Source of the DNA: Gallionellaceae bacterium
Lineage (GTDB): Bacteria > Pseudomonadota > Gammaproteobacteria > Burkholderiales > Gallionellaceae
Direction: 5' to 3'
Assembly (NCBI GenBank): GCA_003151655.1
Contig: PLYB01000078.1
Coordinates: forward strand, 1-6,590
DNA: 6,590 nucleotides
The notes beneath the pieces were generated by a model that was not told where the DNA came from, did not search any database, and saw only the letters and a program-made list of their open reading frames with translations. Shown here piece after piece: positions 1 to 5,246 of the stretch (position 1 is its first letter; each line of letters begins with the position of its first letter). The position numbers were made by a program, and so were the translations under genes.

Positions 1-311
1 GAGGAAAGTCCGGGCTCCATAGAGCAGAATGCCGGTTAATGGCCGGACACCGTGAGGTGATGAACAGTGCCACAGAAAATAAACTGCCTAAGTCCCGCAA
101 GGGAACGGTGAGGGTGAAATGGCGGGGTAAGAGCCCACCGCGTACGTGGTAACACGGACGGCACGGTAAACTCCATTCGGAGCAAGACCAAATAAGCAGG
201 CTATGACGTTGCTCGCGTCGCTTGCGGGTAGGTTGCTTGAGCGTCAGGTAACGAAACGCCTAGAGGAATGACTGTCCACGACAGAACCCGGCTTACCGGC
301 TGGCTTCACCT
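1..311 (+). ncRNA. rnpB: RNase P RNA (type A), 5' end missing
   Basis: This is the catalytic RNA of ribonuclease P, which removes the 5' leader from precursor tRNAs. The first bases, gaggaaagtccgggctcc, are the conserved P4-side core that lies about 60 nt into the E. coli RNA, so the 5' stem region lies outside the window. Further landmarks follow in the right order: ggtaagag at about 127-134 (the L15 loop that pairs with the tRNA CCA end), cacggtaaactcc at 163-175, gagcaagaccaaata at about 180-194, and the universal gaatgactgtcc and acagaacccggctta block at 266-296. The 3' end is placed at the ttcacc that ends the mature RNA in E. coli. I am very sure of the identity; the exact 3' end is uncertain by a few bases. 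The neighbouring respiratory genes are unrelated in function. Confidence 0.97.
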
Positions 312-346
312 TGGAATGTGCTTTGTTTGGATGGCATCTCGAACGT

Positions 347-361
347 AACCCTTCGGTTTTT
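347..361 (+). terminator. possible weak rnpB terminator
   Basis: A short stem AACC-CTTC-GGTT (347-358) runs into TTT about 36 bases after the mature rnpB end, which is roughly where rnpB terminators usually lie. A competing pairing, CCCTT 349-353 with AAGGG 362-366, is also possible. The stem is only four pairs and the T run is short, so this is a weak candidate; the real terminator may lie elsewhere or be Rho-dependent. Confidence 0.3.
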
Positions 362-532
362 AAGGGCTTTGACGAGAGTCACCTTTGTTTGTTGTTGCCG
401 TTCGTTTATGCTTGGATTGCAGGTATTTTCGAAAACGGTGTATTTGAGTGAAATAGCCCTCTTGCTTCATGGAATTCTTGATGCTAATATCAAAACATCC
501 TTGAAGGGGAATGTAGGGGGAGTTGTTAATTT

Positions 533-538
533 TATAAA
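533..538 (+). promoter_or_regulatory. possible -10 box before the 34-aa membrane peptide
   Basis: TATAAA at 533-538 is a 5/6 match to a sigma70 -10 element and would start transcription near 545, about 20 bases before the ATG at 564. No good -35 box is visible 16-18 bases upstream, so the promoter, if real, is weak or activator-dependent. The site lies in sequence with no other clear gene. Confidence 0.25.
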
Positions 539-563
539 TCATGTGATTGCCGAGGAGATGCAA

Positions 564-668
564 ATGCTAGAGCCAGATGTAACAACCAGCGAAGTTGTAC
601 TCATGTATGTAGGTATGTTCGTGTTTTTGTTTGGCGTTGCTTTTATTCTGATGAAAAAACATTCCTAA
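564..668 (+). CDS. 34-residue single-span membrane peptide (hypothetical)
   Basis: The product has a short polar N-terminus (MLEPDVTTSE), one hydrophobic span from about residue 11 to 29 rich in V, F, L and G, and a basic end, KKHS. It therefore probably sits as a single helix with the C-terminus in the cytoplasm. The start at 564 is chosen because GAGGAG (552-557) precedes it by six bases. The frame stays open upstream to 318, with ATGs at 408 and 558, but those lack a well-spaced ribosome site and the upstream translation overlaps the probable rnpB terminator. The size and shape resemble accessory peptides of respiratory complexes such as CcoQ or CydX. It lies 80 bases before a cytochrome c gene, probably on the same transcript. 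No sequence family is recognised, so any role as a respiratory subunit is inference. Confidence 0.5.
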   Translation: MLEPDVTTSEVVLMYVGMFVFLFGVAFILMKKHS

Positions 669-748
669 TTTAATATTTAATAGGGAATGCGAAAGAGTTG
701 ATCTGCACTAGTGGCAGGTAATTAAAAATTTTGAGTGGGGAGGGGCAC

Positions 749-1519
749 ATGCGTAGATTATCCAATTTAGCGATGGCGTGTTTGGGAGCGGTCGCTATGC
801 TTTCTTTTTCGGGCGTAACTATGGCCGGAGAAGGTGGCGTGACAGTGAATGTAGCAAACGGAAAGAATATTTTTGAAAACGGTAAGGCAGATGCAGGTAT
901 TGCGCCTTGTCAATCATGCCACGGCGAAAAAGCCTTGGGTATTGATGCGATGGGAACGCCACGTCTTGCCAACTTGGGTTATGTTTACGTGGTAAAGCAA
1001 TTGACCAATTTTGCTGAAGACAAGCGTATTGGTACCGAAGTGGGCGTGGTAATGAACGGCTTTGCCAAGTCCCTCTCCGAGCAGGAAAGACGCGATGTTG
1101 CAGCCTATGTCAATACCTTGCCAAAGGCTGCTGAGCCATCTGACCTTGCAGCACTTAAGGCAGACGGTAAGGCTGTAGGAGAGCCCTACAAGGGCAAGAT
1201 CGTTGTTCAATTTGGTGACAATGGTCGAGTAAGTGCATGCATTTCTTGCCATGCATATAATGGTCGAGGTGCTGATCCCGTTTACCCGAAGATAGGTCAA
1301 CAAAAGTATGTGTATCTGGTCAATCAGTTGACACACTGGCGTGAGGGTTCCCGTGCAAATGATCCTATGGGTCAAATGAGAGCGGTTGCCAAGAACCTGA
1401 CTGATGCTGACATCATTAATGTTGCGGCATTCTTGTCCCAAACGACAGAGAGCACCCCGGGTAATGGTATGGAAGTGGGCAATCAGAGTGTTCTAGAGAA
1501 TATCCAGAAACACCACTAA
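749..1519 (+). CDS. periplasmic dihaem cytochrome c, c4 type
   Basis: This is a 256-residue exported electron carrier with two class I cytochrome c domains. Residues 1 to about 26 form a signal peptide (basic MRR, a hydrophobic stretch, probable cleavage after TMA). Haem attachment motifs are CQSCH at 54-58 and CISCH at 164-168. Each is followed by a typical distal Met region: M102 before FAKSLSEQERRDVAAYV, and M207 or M210 before AKNLTDADIINVAAFL. The two-domain duplication, the LxNLGYVYVVKQLTNF and IGQQKYVYLVNQLTHW repeats and the length fit the cytochrome c4 family, which passes electrons to cbb3 and related terminal oxidases. The start at 749 follows GGAGG (739-743) with five bases of spacing; a TTG 18 bases upstream is in frame but would place that ribosome site inside the gene. 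A strong terminator follows. The tail after about residue 232 is longer and more polar than usual. Confidence 0.9.
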   Translation: MRRLSNLAMACLGAVAMLSFSGVTMAGEGGVTVNVANGKNIFENGKADAGIAPCQSCHGEKALGIDAMGTPRLANLGYVYVVKQLTNFAEDKRIGTEVGVVMNGFAKSLSEQERRDVAAYVNTLPKAAEPSDLAALKADGKAVGEPYKGKIVVQFGDNGRVSACISCHAYNGRGADPVYPKIGQQKYVYLVNQLTHWREGSRANDPMGQMRAVAKNLTDADIINVAAFLSQTTESTPGNGMEVGNQSVLENIQKHH

Positions 1520-1584
1520 GGTCAGTCGTAGTTGTTTGTGTTTTTAGTCGCCCGGCGCTGAGTTTTGGCATCGGGCATCTGATG

Positions 1585-1619
1585 AGTACTGGTCTTTCCG
1601 GCCAGTACTTTTTCTTTTT
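1585..1619 (+). terminator. intrinsic terminator after the c4-type cytochrome
   Basis: AGTACTGG (1585-1592) pairs with CCAGTACT (1602-1609), extended inward by a T-G and a C-G pair around a TTTCC loop. The ten-pair stem is followed by a T-rich run to 1619 (TTTTTCTTTTT counting the last stem base). This is a classical Rho-independent terminator. It separates the c4 cytochrome transcript from the gene at 1684, which must then have its own promoter or depend on readthrough. Confidence 0.85.
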
Positions 1620-1683
1620 ATAAAGTCGCTAATACAATGGTGGGAATCAGGTCTTTGTTGTATTGGGGCAGAATTGGTGATAA

Positions 1684-2268
1684 ATGAAAAAAGGAGAGAA
1701 AATCCTTTTTGGGGTGGTTGCGTTTCTCGTGGTAATTACGGTAATTAATTTTACGGTGCTGGAGACAATTAGGCATCAGTCCGATAAACCGATGTATCCC
1801 ATTTTGACGCATTTCGTTTTTTCAGCGGACGGTCAAAAAGGCTATGAGTTATATCAGCATGGTGGCTGCTATACCTGCCACCGGGCTGTCGGCAGCGGGA
1901 CTAGCATGGGCGTGAGTCTGGACGGTCTCGGTTCAAAGCATGATGTCAATTATTTTTACCAGTTTCTGAAAGATCCGGAGAAAACGTACGGCGCGAAGAC
2001 CATGGATCATGGTGCGGCACCTAAAGATGCAGCTTACGTATCGGCGTTGCCGGATGCAGATTTGCATCTGATGGCGGTATTTATGTCGGAGCTAAAAGCT
2101 GAATCGGGTTCATCTTCAGCGTTCGAACCGCCTCAGGGCGAGTCAAGTTTTATCGATGCCATGCTTGATATGTGGGCACCGGATGGATGGAGATCGCAGT
2201 TTAAGGATATTCGTGTTTGGATGAAATCAAATTCAAAAGAGGAACAGCATGAATCAGGAACTAAATGA
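1684..2268 (+). CDS. membrane-anchored monohaem cytochrome c, oxidase-associated
   Basis: This 194-residue protein has one N-terminal membrane span (about residues 8-27) that anchors a periplasmic class I haem c domain. The haem is attached at CYTCH (62-66). M107, in KTMDHG, and less likely M75, could be the sixth ligand. The helix ALPDADLHLMAVFMSELK (121-138) is the usual C-terminal cytochrome c helix. The layout recalls NorC and the haem subunits of cbb3 oxidases, but the motifs around the haem are not those of canonical CcoO. An extra tail of about 55 residues, with Trp at 164, 169 and 179, follows the haem domain and is of unknown function. The start has only a weak ribosome site (GGTGAT, 1676-1681). 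A TACAAT at 1633-1638 is a possible -10 box without a good -35. The gene overlaps the next by 20 bases, implying coupled translation. Confidence 0.8.
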   Translation: MKKGEKILFGVVAFLVVITVINFTVLETIRHQSDKPMYPILTHFVFSADGQKGYELYQHGGCYTCHRAVGSGTSMGVSLDGLGSKHDVNYFYQFLKDPEKTYGAKTMDHGAAPKDAAYVSALPDADLHLMAVFMSELKAESGSSSAFEPPQGESSFIDAMLDMWAPDGWRSQFKDIRVWMKSNSKEEQHESGTK

Positions 2269-2761
2269 ACCGTGGGTTCACGATAAAGAATACACAAAGT
2301 ACACATTGTGGTTTATTTACGCATGCATCATTTACAGTATTATTGGTTTCTCCTGGGGGGCATTGATGGGGGGGCTTCCGGCTTTCAGGGCTATTGTTGA
2401 TAACTACGGCTCGAATGGGCACAGAATAGTATTGGCTCACACTCACATCAATTTGTTGGGGTGGGTGGAAATGGCTATCTTCGGTGCGGTTTATTACCTA
2501 GTGCCGCGATTGGTTCGTCGCCCGATTTATAGCCTGAAGCTGGTTAAGGTTCATTTCTGGACGCACAATTTAGGTTTGCTGGGCGTTGTGGTGTTTTTTA
2601 CGGCAGCAGGAGTGGCCGGGATTTATGCAGAAGATGCCAGTGATAAAACGGCATCACACTTCATGGCGCTCTCGGGGATTTTTGGTAGCCTGGTTTTGCT
2701 GGCGAATCTTATTTGGGGTTACAACATCTTCCGTACCTGTGCTGGATGGGACAAGAAATAA
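2249..2761 (+). CDS. four-helix, single-arc homologue of haem-copper oxidase subunit I
   Basis: This 170-residue membrane protein has about four predicted spans (residues 18-41, 60-86, 98-125, 136-160). Its core matches the C-terminal third of CcoN. HTHINLLGW (64-72) corresponds to the HxH of helix X, which binds both b haems, followed by FGAVYYLVPRL (78-88) and RPIYSLKLVKVHFW (91-104). Full-length subunit I has twelve helices and about 450-480 residues, so this is one arc of its pseudo-threefold structure, not a truncated pseudogene: it has its own start, AGAGGA ribosome site and stop, and no sign of decay. H58, H64, H66, H102, H106 and H137 could bind metal or haem. No CuB His-His pair is present, so it cannot be a complete oxidase. 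It probably partners the cytochrome c encoded just upstream, with which it overlaps by 20 bases. Its function is not known to me. Confidence 0.8.
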   Translation: MNQELNEPWVHDKEYTKYTLWFIYACIIYSIIGFSWGALMGGLPAFRAIVDNYGSNGHRIVLAHTHINLLGWVEMAIFGAVYYLVPRLVRRPIYSLKLVKVHFWTHNLGLLGVVVFFTAAGVAGIYAEDASDKTASHFMALSGIFGSLVLLANLIWGYNIFRTCAGWDKK

Positions 2762-2909
2762 CGAACGTTGATTGGCCGATACCGGTGGGCTGTTAGCTTC
2801 TCTTGTGCTTGAGTGACTGTGGGGATCGATATGCTTCGTGGTCTCGATGGATGCAAGGGGGCACTTTGTGGAGTTGTTGCATGAATAAGGCCGCACAAGG
2901 AGTGGAAGA

Positions 2910-3419
2910 ATGATTAAAGGACGCAGGTTGTACGCAAGCGTGGGGATTCTCGTTTTGAGCCTTGTTGGCGGCTGTGAGAAGCATTTAGCTGCCGGCTTTA
3001 CCGAGGGGCAGCGAGCCCCCAGCCTGCCCACTAAAACACTGGCTGATGCCGAAGGTAACTTTAGTAAGGTTACTACCTATCGGCAACCCGATTCTCGAAT
3101 GTATCAGTATTCGGTAGATAAGGCGTTGCTGACCGGGAAGCCGATTATTTTGGAGTTCGCCACGCCGGGACACTGCACAAATTGCGACGAACAGTTGCAA
3201 ATGCTCAAGGCGATCACTGATAAATATCAGGATCGGATGATCGTAATTCACATTGACCAGTACGCGAACCCGCAAGCTTATAGAGCCTACAACGTGATGG
3301 GCGATCCTTGGACGTTTATCATAGATAAAAATGGTATTGTTAGATTTGAAAGTGCCGGGCGGATGTTGCTTGGTGAGTTGGATGCTGCAGTCAAACGGGT
3401 ATTGATAGCCAATTCATAA
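2910..3419 (+). CDS. thioredoxin-fold lipoprotein with a CTNC motif
   Basis: This 169-residue exported protein has a lipoprotein signal (basic KGRR, a hydrophobic stretch, lipobox LVGGC with the lipidated Cys at residue 22). The mature part is a thioredoxin fold: PIILEFATPGHCTNC (78-92) is the first strand and the CxxC active site (89-92). GDPWTFIID (131-139) supplies the conserved cis-proline, P133, and NGIVRFESAG (141-150) is the closing strand pair. Relatives include TlpA- and Sco/SenC-like factors that reduce cysteines or load copper during assembly of cytochrome c and CuA or CuB oxidases. The neighbours suggest that kind of assembly role here, which is inference. It lacks the extra conserved metal-binding His pattern I would expect of a typical Sco protein. 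AAGGAG (2897-2902) precedes the chosen ATG. The start overlaps the stop of a ten-codon reading frame (see findings). Only 18 bases separate it from the next gene. Confidence 0.8.
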   Translation: MIKGRRLYASVGILVLSLVGGCEKHLAAGFTEGQRAPSLPTKTLADAEGNFSKVTTYRQPDSRMYQYSVDKALLTGKPIILEFATPGHCTNCDEQLQMLKAITDKYQDRMIVIHIDQYANPQAYRAYNVMGDPWTFIIDKNGIVRFESAGRMLLGELDAAVKRVLIANS

Positions 3420-3437
3420 TTATTGGCAGGTGAGTAT

Positions 3438-3896
3438 ATGAGTGAAATGAAGCAATATAATTTGGTGGCCGACCGTAAAGGTATGGTTTGGGACTTGTTG
3501 CTATATATTCCAACAGTGGTTGCGCTGGCTTCCATAGGAACTGGATTTTGGTTTAGCGATGATCACAGTACGGGCTATTTGTTTTATTTTCTGACCTGCT
3601 TCTTCTTCATTGCTGGCGTAAATCGAATATTTAAAACGAGATTAATGCTTTTCCCAACTGCGCCAACATCGTTTTCTTTAGACGATCAACGAGTTATTCT
3701 GCAACAAAAAAATGGCGTGCAGGTGAACTTAATCAAGACTATTAAGTACTACTCCGATTATTCGGGAAAGTCGTTCGGGCTTTCCGGAATGGATGGCGCA
3801 GGAAAGCAGTTGCAATTCGTATTTCACAAGGGGCAATTTGCTTCGGCGGAAGAATTCGACTCGGCTCAGGCGATTCTAAAAAATCAATTCAAGTAA
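3438..3896 (+). CDS. two-span membrane protein with PH-like C-terminal domain
   Basis: This 152-residue protein has two membrane spans (about residues 18-38 and 46-63), then a basic connector (NRIFKTR) and a cytoplasmic domain of about 80 residues. The domain has alternating strands (TSFSLDDQRVILQ, VQVNLIKTIKYYSDY, GKQLQFVFHKGQF) and a final helix (AEEFDSAQAILKNQF). That pattern resembles bacterial PH-like domains that follow a short membrane anchor; the assignment rests on pattern alone. The ATG at 3438 is chosen because AGGTGAG (3428-3434) lies just upstream; a TTG at 3423 is in frame but places that site inside the gene. It is the last gene of the cytochrome c, single-arc and thioredoxin run. 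Membrane proteins of this size often end oxidase or NO reductase clusters as accessory or assembly factors; its role here is unknown. Confidence 0.7.
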   Translation: MSEMKQYNLVADRKGMVWDLLLYIPTVVALASIGTGFWFSDDHSTGYLFYFLTCFFFIAGVNRIFKTRLMLFPTAPTSFSLDDQRVILQQKNGVQVNLIKTIKYYSDYSGKSFGLSGMDGAGKQLQFVFHKGQFASAEEFDSAQAILKNQFK

Positions 3897-4089
3897 TTCG
3901 GGCGCAGATCAAACTTTTGTTTTTCAGCGGGCAATTATGTTGCGCGGGTGGAAGTCCGTTGGACAGGTGCCGTTCAGTCTCGCATGTAGGGTGGCGTAGT
4001 TCATAACGCGGTACTTGATTTATTGTGGTCACCTTTAGTCTTAACCTAGAGGCCGCAGTTGCCACATCGCTCATGCCCCTCGATTAACT

Positions 4090-4211
4090 CGGAGCAGGCT
4101 CCGTACTCCTTGCTGCGCAAGGTGCTCAGCACGAACGGTGAGTCCTCCGCTTGGGTGAGAGGCCGTTCGTCCCGATAAGGAGCCGCTTGCCCGTGCTTTT
4201 GGGCTTAGCGG
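4090..4211. repeat. cluster of inverted repeats (REP-like or structured RNA)
   Basis: Consecutive hairpins are visible: CGGAGC-AG-GCTCCG (4090-4103), CCTTGC-TGC-GCAAGG (4108-4122), GTGC-TCA-GCAC (4122-4132), ACGAACGG (4131-4138) with CCGTTCGT (4163-4170), and CCGCTTGCCC (4183-4192) with GGGCTTAGCGG (4201-4211, small internal loop). The motif CTCAGCACGAACGG resembles, from memory, the GCTCAGGACGAACGG type of dispersed intergenic repeat found in many proteobacterial genomes. It could be a decayed mobile repeat or a structured RNA. Only one copy lies in this window, so the repeat label is inference. Confidence 0.5.
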
Positions 4212-4575
4212 AATGGCTAGTTGTTTCATCAGTAGGCGCAGCCGTATCGAAGGATTGCTATCGCTCAGCCTCGGTTTCTAGGATTAAACTCAAATAATCC
4301 ATAAGGCCATTATTACCATCAGTGTAATTCGTTGTGATTTCCAAGTTTGATAAAAACATGGTTGAGGCAAAATAATCAATTTTGCAACGTGGCAAATTTA
4401 TCCTGATTTCGGATGCTGTGACGCAATCTGCACGTGTGCGTGAATAAGTTATTTGGCGAACAGCTGAAGACAAAAAAATGTATTCAAGACGGACTTTTCA
4501 AAGCGTTACGTTGGCTTGGGTGAGAATTCGTAAGTCTGAATATAGGAGTTGAGTTACGTCAGGCAAACAATTCCC

Positions 4576-4605
4576 TTGACAAGGTAAGGAGATGGTCTTT
4601 AAGAT
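4576..4605 (+). promoter_or_regulatory. sigma70-type promoter for the 4770 gene
   Basis: TTGACA (4576-4581) is a perfect -35 box. With an 18-base spacer it is followed by TAAGAT (4600-4605), a 4/6 match to the -10 consensus. Transcription would start near 4612 and leave a leader of about 158 bases before the ATG at 4770. The leader begins with a possible hairpin: CTAGG 4616-4620 with CCTAG 4642-4646, and TGTTT-GCGA-AAACA at 4622-4635 with a GNRA-type loop. No FNR-like or other operator of known type was convincing. Confidence 0.5.
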
Positions 4606-4769
4606 TCGAAAAATCCTAGGTTGTTTGCGAAAACAGCCAGCCCTAGAAATTGATTGCAAAAAGTGTGAATCAGGCAAATTTGCGAAGTATCAGGCGGGAT
4701 TTTTTGGGGTAGGTGTTTGGGAGTTTGTTTGAATGTTGTCTTGATTTTTAACGACTTAAAGGGGGGTAC

Positions 4770-5051
4770 ATGAGTACAGAGAAGAAAACATATCGATCCT
4801 TTTGGCTTATTTTGATAAGCGGAATGCTGACAGGTATGGGCAACGGGAGCGTTTTCGGTGCGGCCTTGATGTGTTTCATGGGGCGCGGTGGCTTTGCTAA
4901 CTGGGGTGGCGCGGGTGCAACTGCTTATGATCCTGCAACATTCACAGGATTTATTGATTGGGCGATGATTGTATTCGGACTTGCATTCTGTGTAATTCTG
5001 GTTGTTGGGTTGGGTCGCCACGAACAAGTCGAGCTAAAAGAGGCTGCGTAA
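4770..5051 (+). CDS. 93-residue two-span membrane protein of unknown function
   Basis: The product has a basic N-terminus (MSTEKKTYR), a first membrane span at about residues 11-37, and a glycine-rich connector with GRGGFANWGGAGA at 38-50. A second span follows at about 62-82, then a charged tail (GRHEQVELKEAA). Both ends should be cytoplasmic. The start follows GGGGGG (4761-4766) at three bases, a strong G-rich site like those of the two genes downstream. I do not recognise the family. It is the first gene of the unit that contains the CcoN-like subunit, so a small oxidase subunit or assembly protein is the best guess. A terminator-like hairpin overlaps its stop codon, which could let it be made in excess over the downstream proteins. 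Confidence 0.75.
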   Translation: MSTEKKTYRSFWLILISGMLTGMGNGSVFGAALMCFMGRGGFANWGGAGATAYDPATFTGFIDWAMIVFGLAFCVILVVGLGRHEQVELKEAA

Positions 5052-5080
5052 TTTAAAACGCGGCCTTTTGTTTTTTTGTT
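5038..5080 (+). terminator. terminator or attenuator overlapping the 4770 gene stop codon
   Basis: GGCTGCG (5042-5048) pairs with CGCGGCC (5059-5065), seven pairs including one T-G wobble. The stem extends with AAGA 5038-5041 against TTTT 5066-5069, including one G-T. The loop is TAATTTAAAA and contains the TAA stop. The stem runs straight into TTTTGTTTTTTTGTT (5066-5080). It has the form of an intrinsic terminator. Because the 30-aa peptide and the CcoN-like gene follow within 200 bases, partial readthrough is likely. Confidence 0.6.
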
Positions 5081-5108
5081 ACGGTTTTATATCTGAGGGG
5101 AGGGCGCT

Positions 5109-5201
5109 ATGGAGTTAATCGCGGGATCACTAGGGGTGCTACTGGCATTTTCGAGTATGTTGCTGTCGTGGTATATCCTTATGCCACACGAAAAAAAGTA
5201 G
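5109..5201 (+). CDS. 30-residue single-span peptide of CcoQ size
   Basis: This tiny gene begins at an ATG preceded by GAGGGGAGGG (5095-5104), a very strong ribosome site, and ends at TAG 5199-5201. The product starts MELIAGSLGVLLAFSSMLLS, continues with WYILMPHEKK, and has one hydrophobic span covering about residues 3-25 with a basic end. In cbb3 oxidase operons a small single-span subunit, CcoQ, stabilises the complex. This peptide is shorter than typical CcoQ, lies before rather than after subunit I, and shows no clear CcoQ sequence signature. The ribosome site, hydrophobicity and position 45 bases before the CcoN-like gene make it likely to be real; a role as an oxidase subunit is inference. 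Confidence 0.65.
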   Translation: MELIAGSLGVLLAFSSMLLSWYILMPHEKK

Positions 5202-5215
5202 TGTTGATCATCACT
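5200..5215. promoter_or_regulatory. imperfect palindrome before the CcoN-like gene
   Basis: AGTGTTGATCATCACT is a 16-base inverted repeat with one mismatched pair (T-T), centred on TGATCA just after the stop of the 30-aa peptide. It could be an operator half-hidden in the transcript or a small RNA hairpin. TTGATCATCACTAA also resembles an FNR/DNR-type site at 8 of 10 specified bases, but no promoter is visible in position, so the regulatory reading is weak. Confidence 0.2.
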
Positions 5216-5246
5216 AAAGTGTTCATTTAAGTTGAGGGGGAGACGC

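Larger units (their letters stand above)
3897..4769. other. 873-base gap without a convincing gene
   Basis: No frame in this stretch shows a credible start, ribosome site and recognisable protein. It contains a cluster of inverted repeats at about 4090-4211, a possible degraded dispersed repeat near 3985-4030 (tagggtggcgtagttcataacgcg), and a promoter near 4576-4605 that probably serves the gene at 4770. A 71-codon minus-strand frame (4258-4473) and a 46-codon plus-strand frame (4592-4732) were examined and not accepted. The gap splits the cluster into two transcription units and may mark an insertion or rearrangement scar. Confidence 0.6.

Noticed and set aside
318..563. Upstream extension of the 34-residue peptide to a 116- or 86-residue protein
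   Set aside because: Neither the start at 318 nor the ATG at 408 has a ribosome site, the segment overlaps the region just after rnpB, and its composition does not look like a conserved protein. The ATG at 564 has GAGGAG at six bases.
914..1441. 175-codon minus-strand frame opposite the c4-type cytochrome
   Set aside because: The plus-strand frame has a signal peptide and two haem motifs; the minus frame is its shadow.
2586..2771. 61-codon plus-strand frame overlapping the end of the single-arc gene
   Set aside because: It is an alternative frame inside a gene with clear family motifs and has no ribosome site.
4258..4473. 71-codon minus-strand frame
   Set aside because: It begins with TTG, has no ribosome site and no recognisable domain. 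It could be the remnant of a gene but nothing supports that beyond an open frame.
4592..4732. 46-codon plus-strand frame starting MVFKIRKILG
   Set aside because: AAGGAG abuts the ATG with no spacing, and the frame starts upstream of the predicted transcription start of the promoter at 4576-4605. It has no recognisable features.
4741..4754. FNR/DNR-like half site TTGAT before the 4770 gene
   Set aside because: Only one half matches well (TTGATTTTTAACGA) and it lies between the promoter and the ribosome site, not in an activating position.
4599..5027. 142-codon minus-strand frame
   Set aside because: It lies opposite the promoter leader and the well-supported 4770 gene, and its translation is rich in His, Thr and Cys without any domain.
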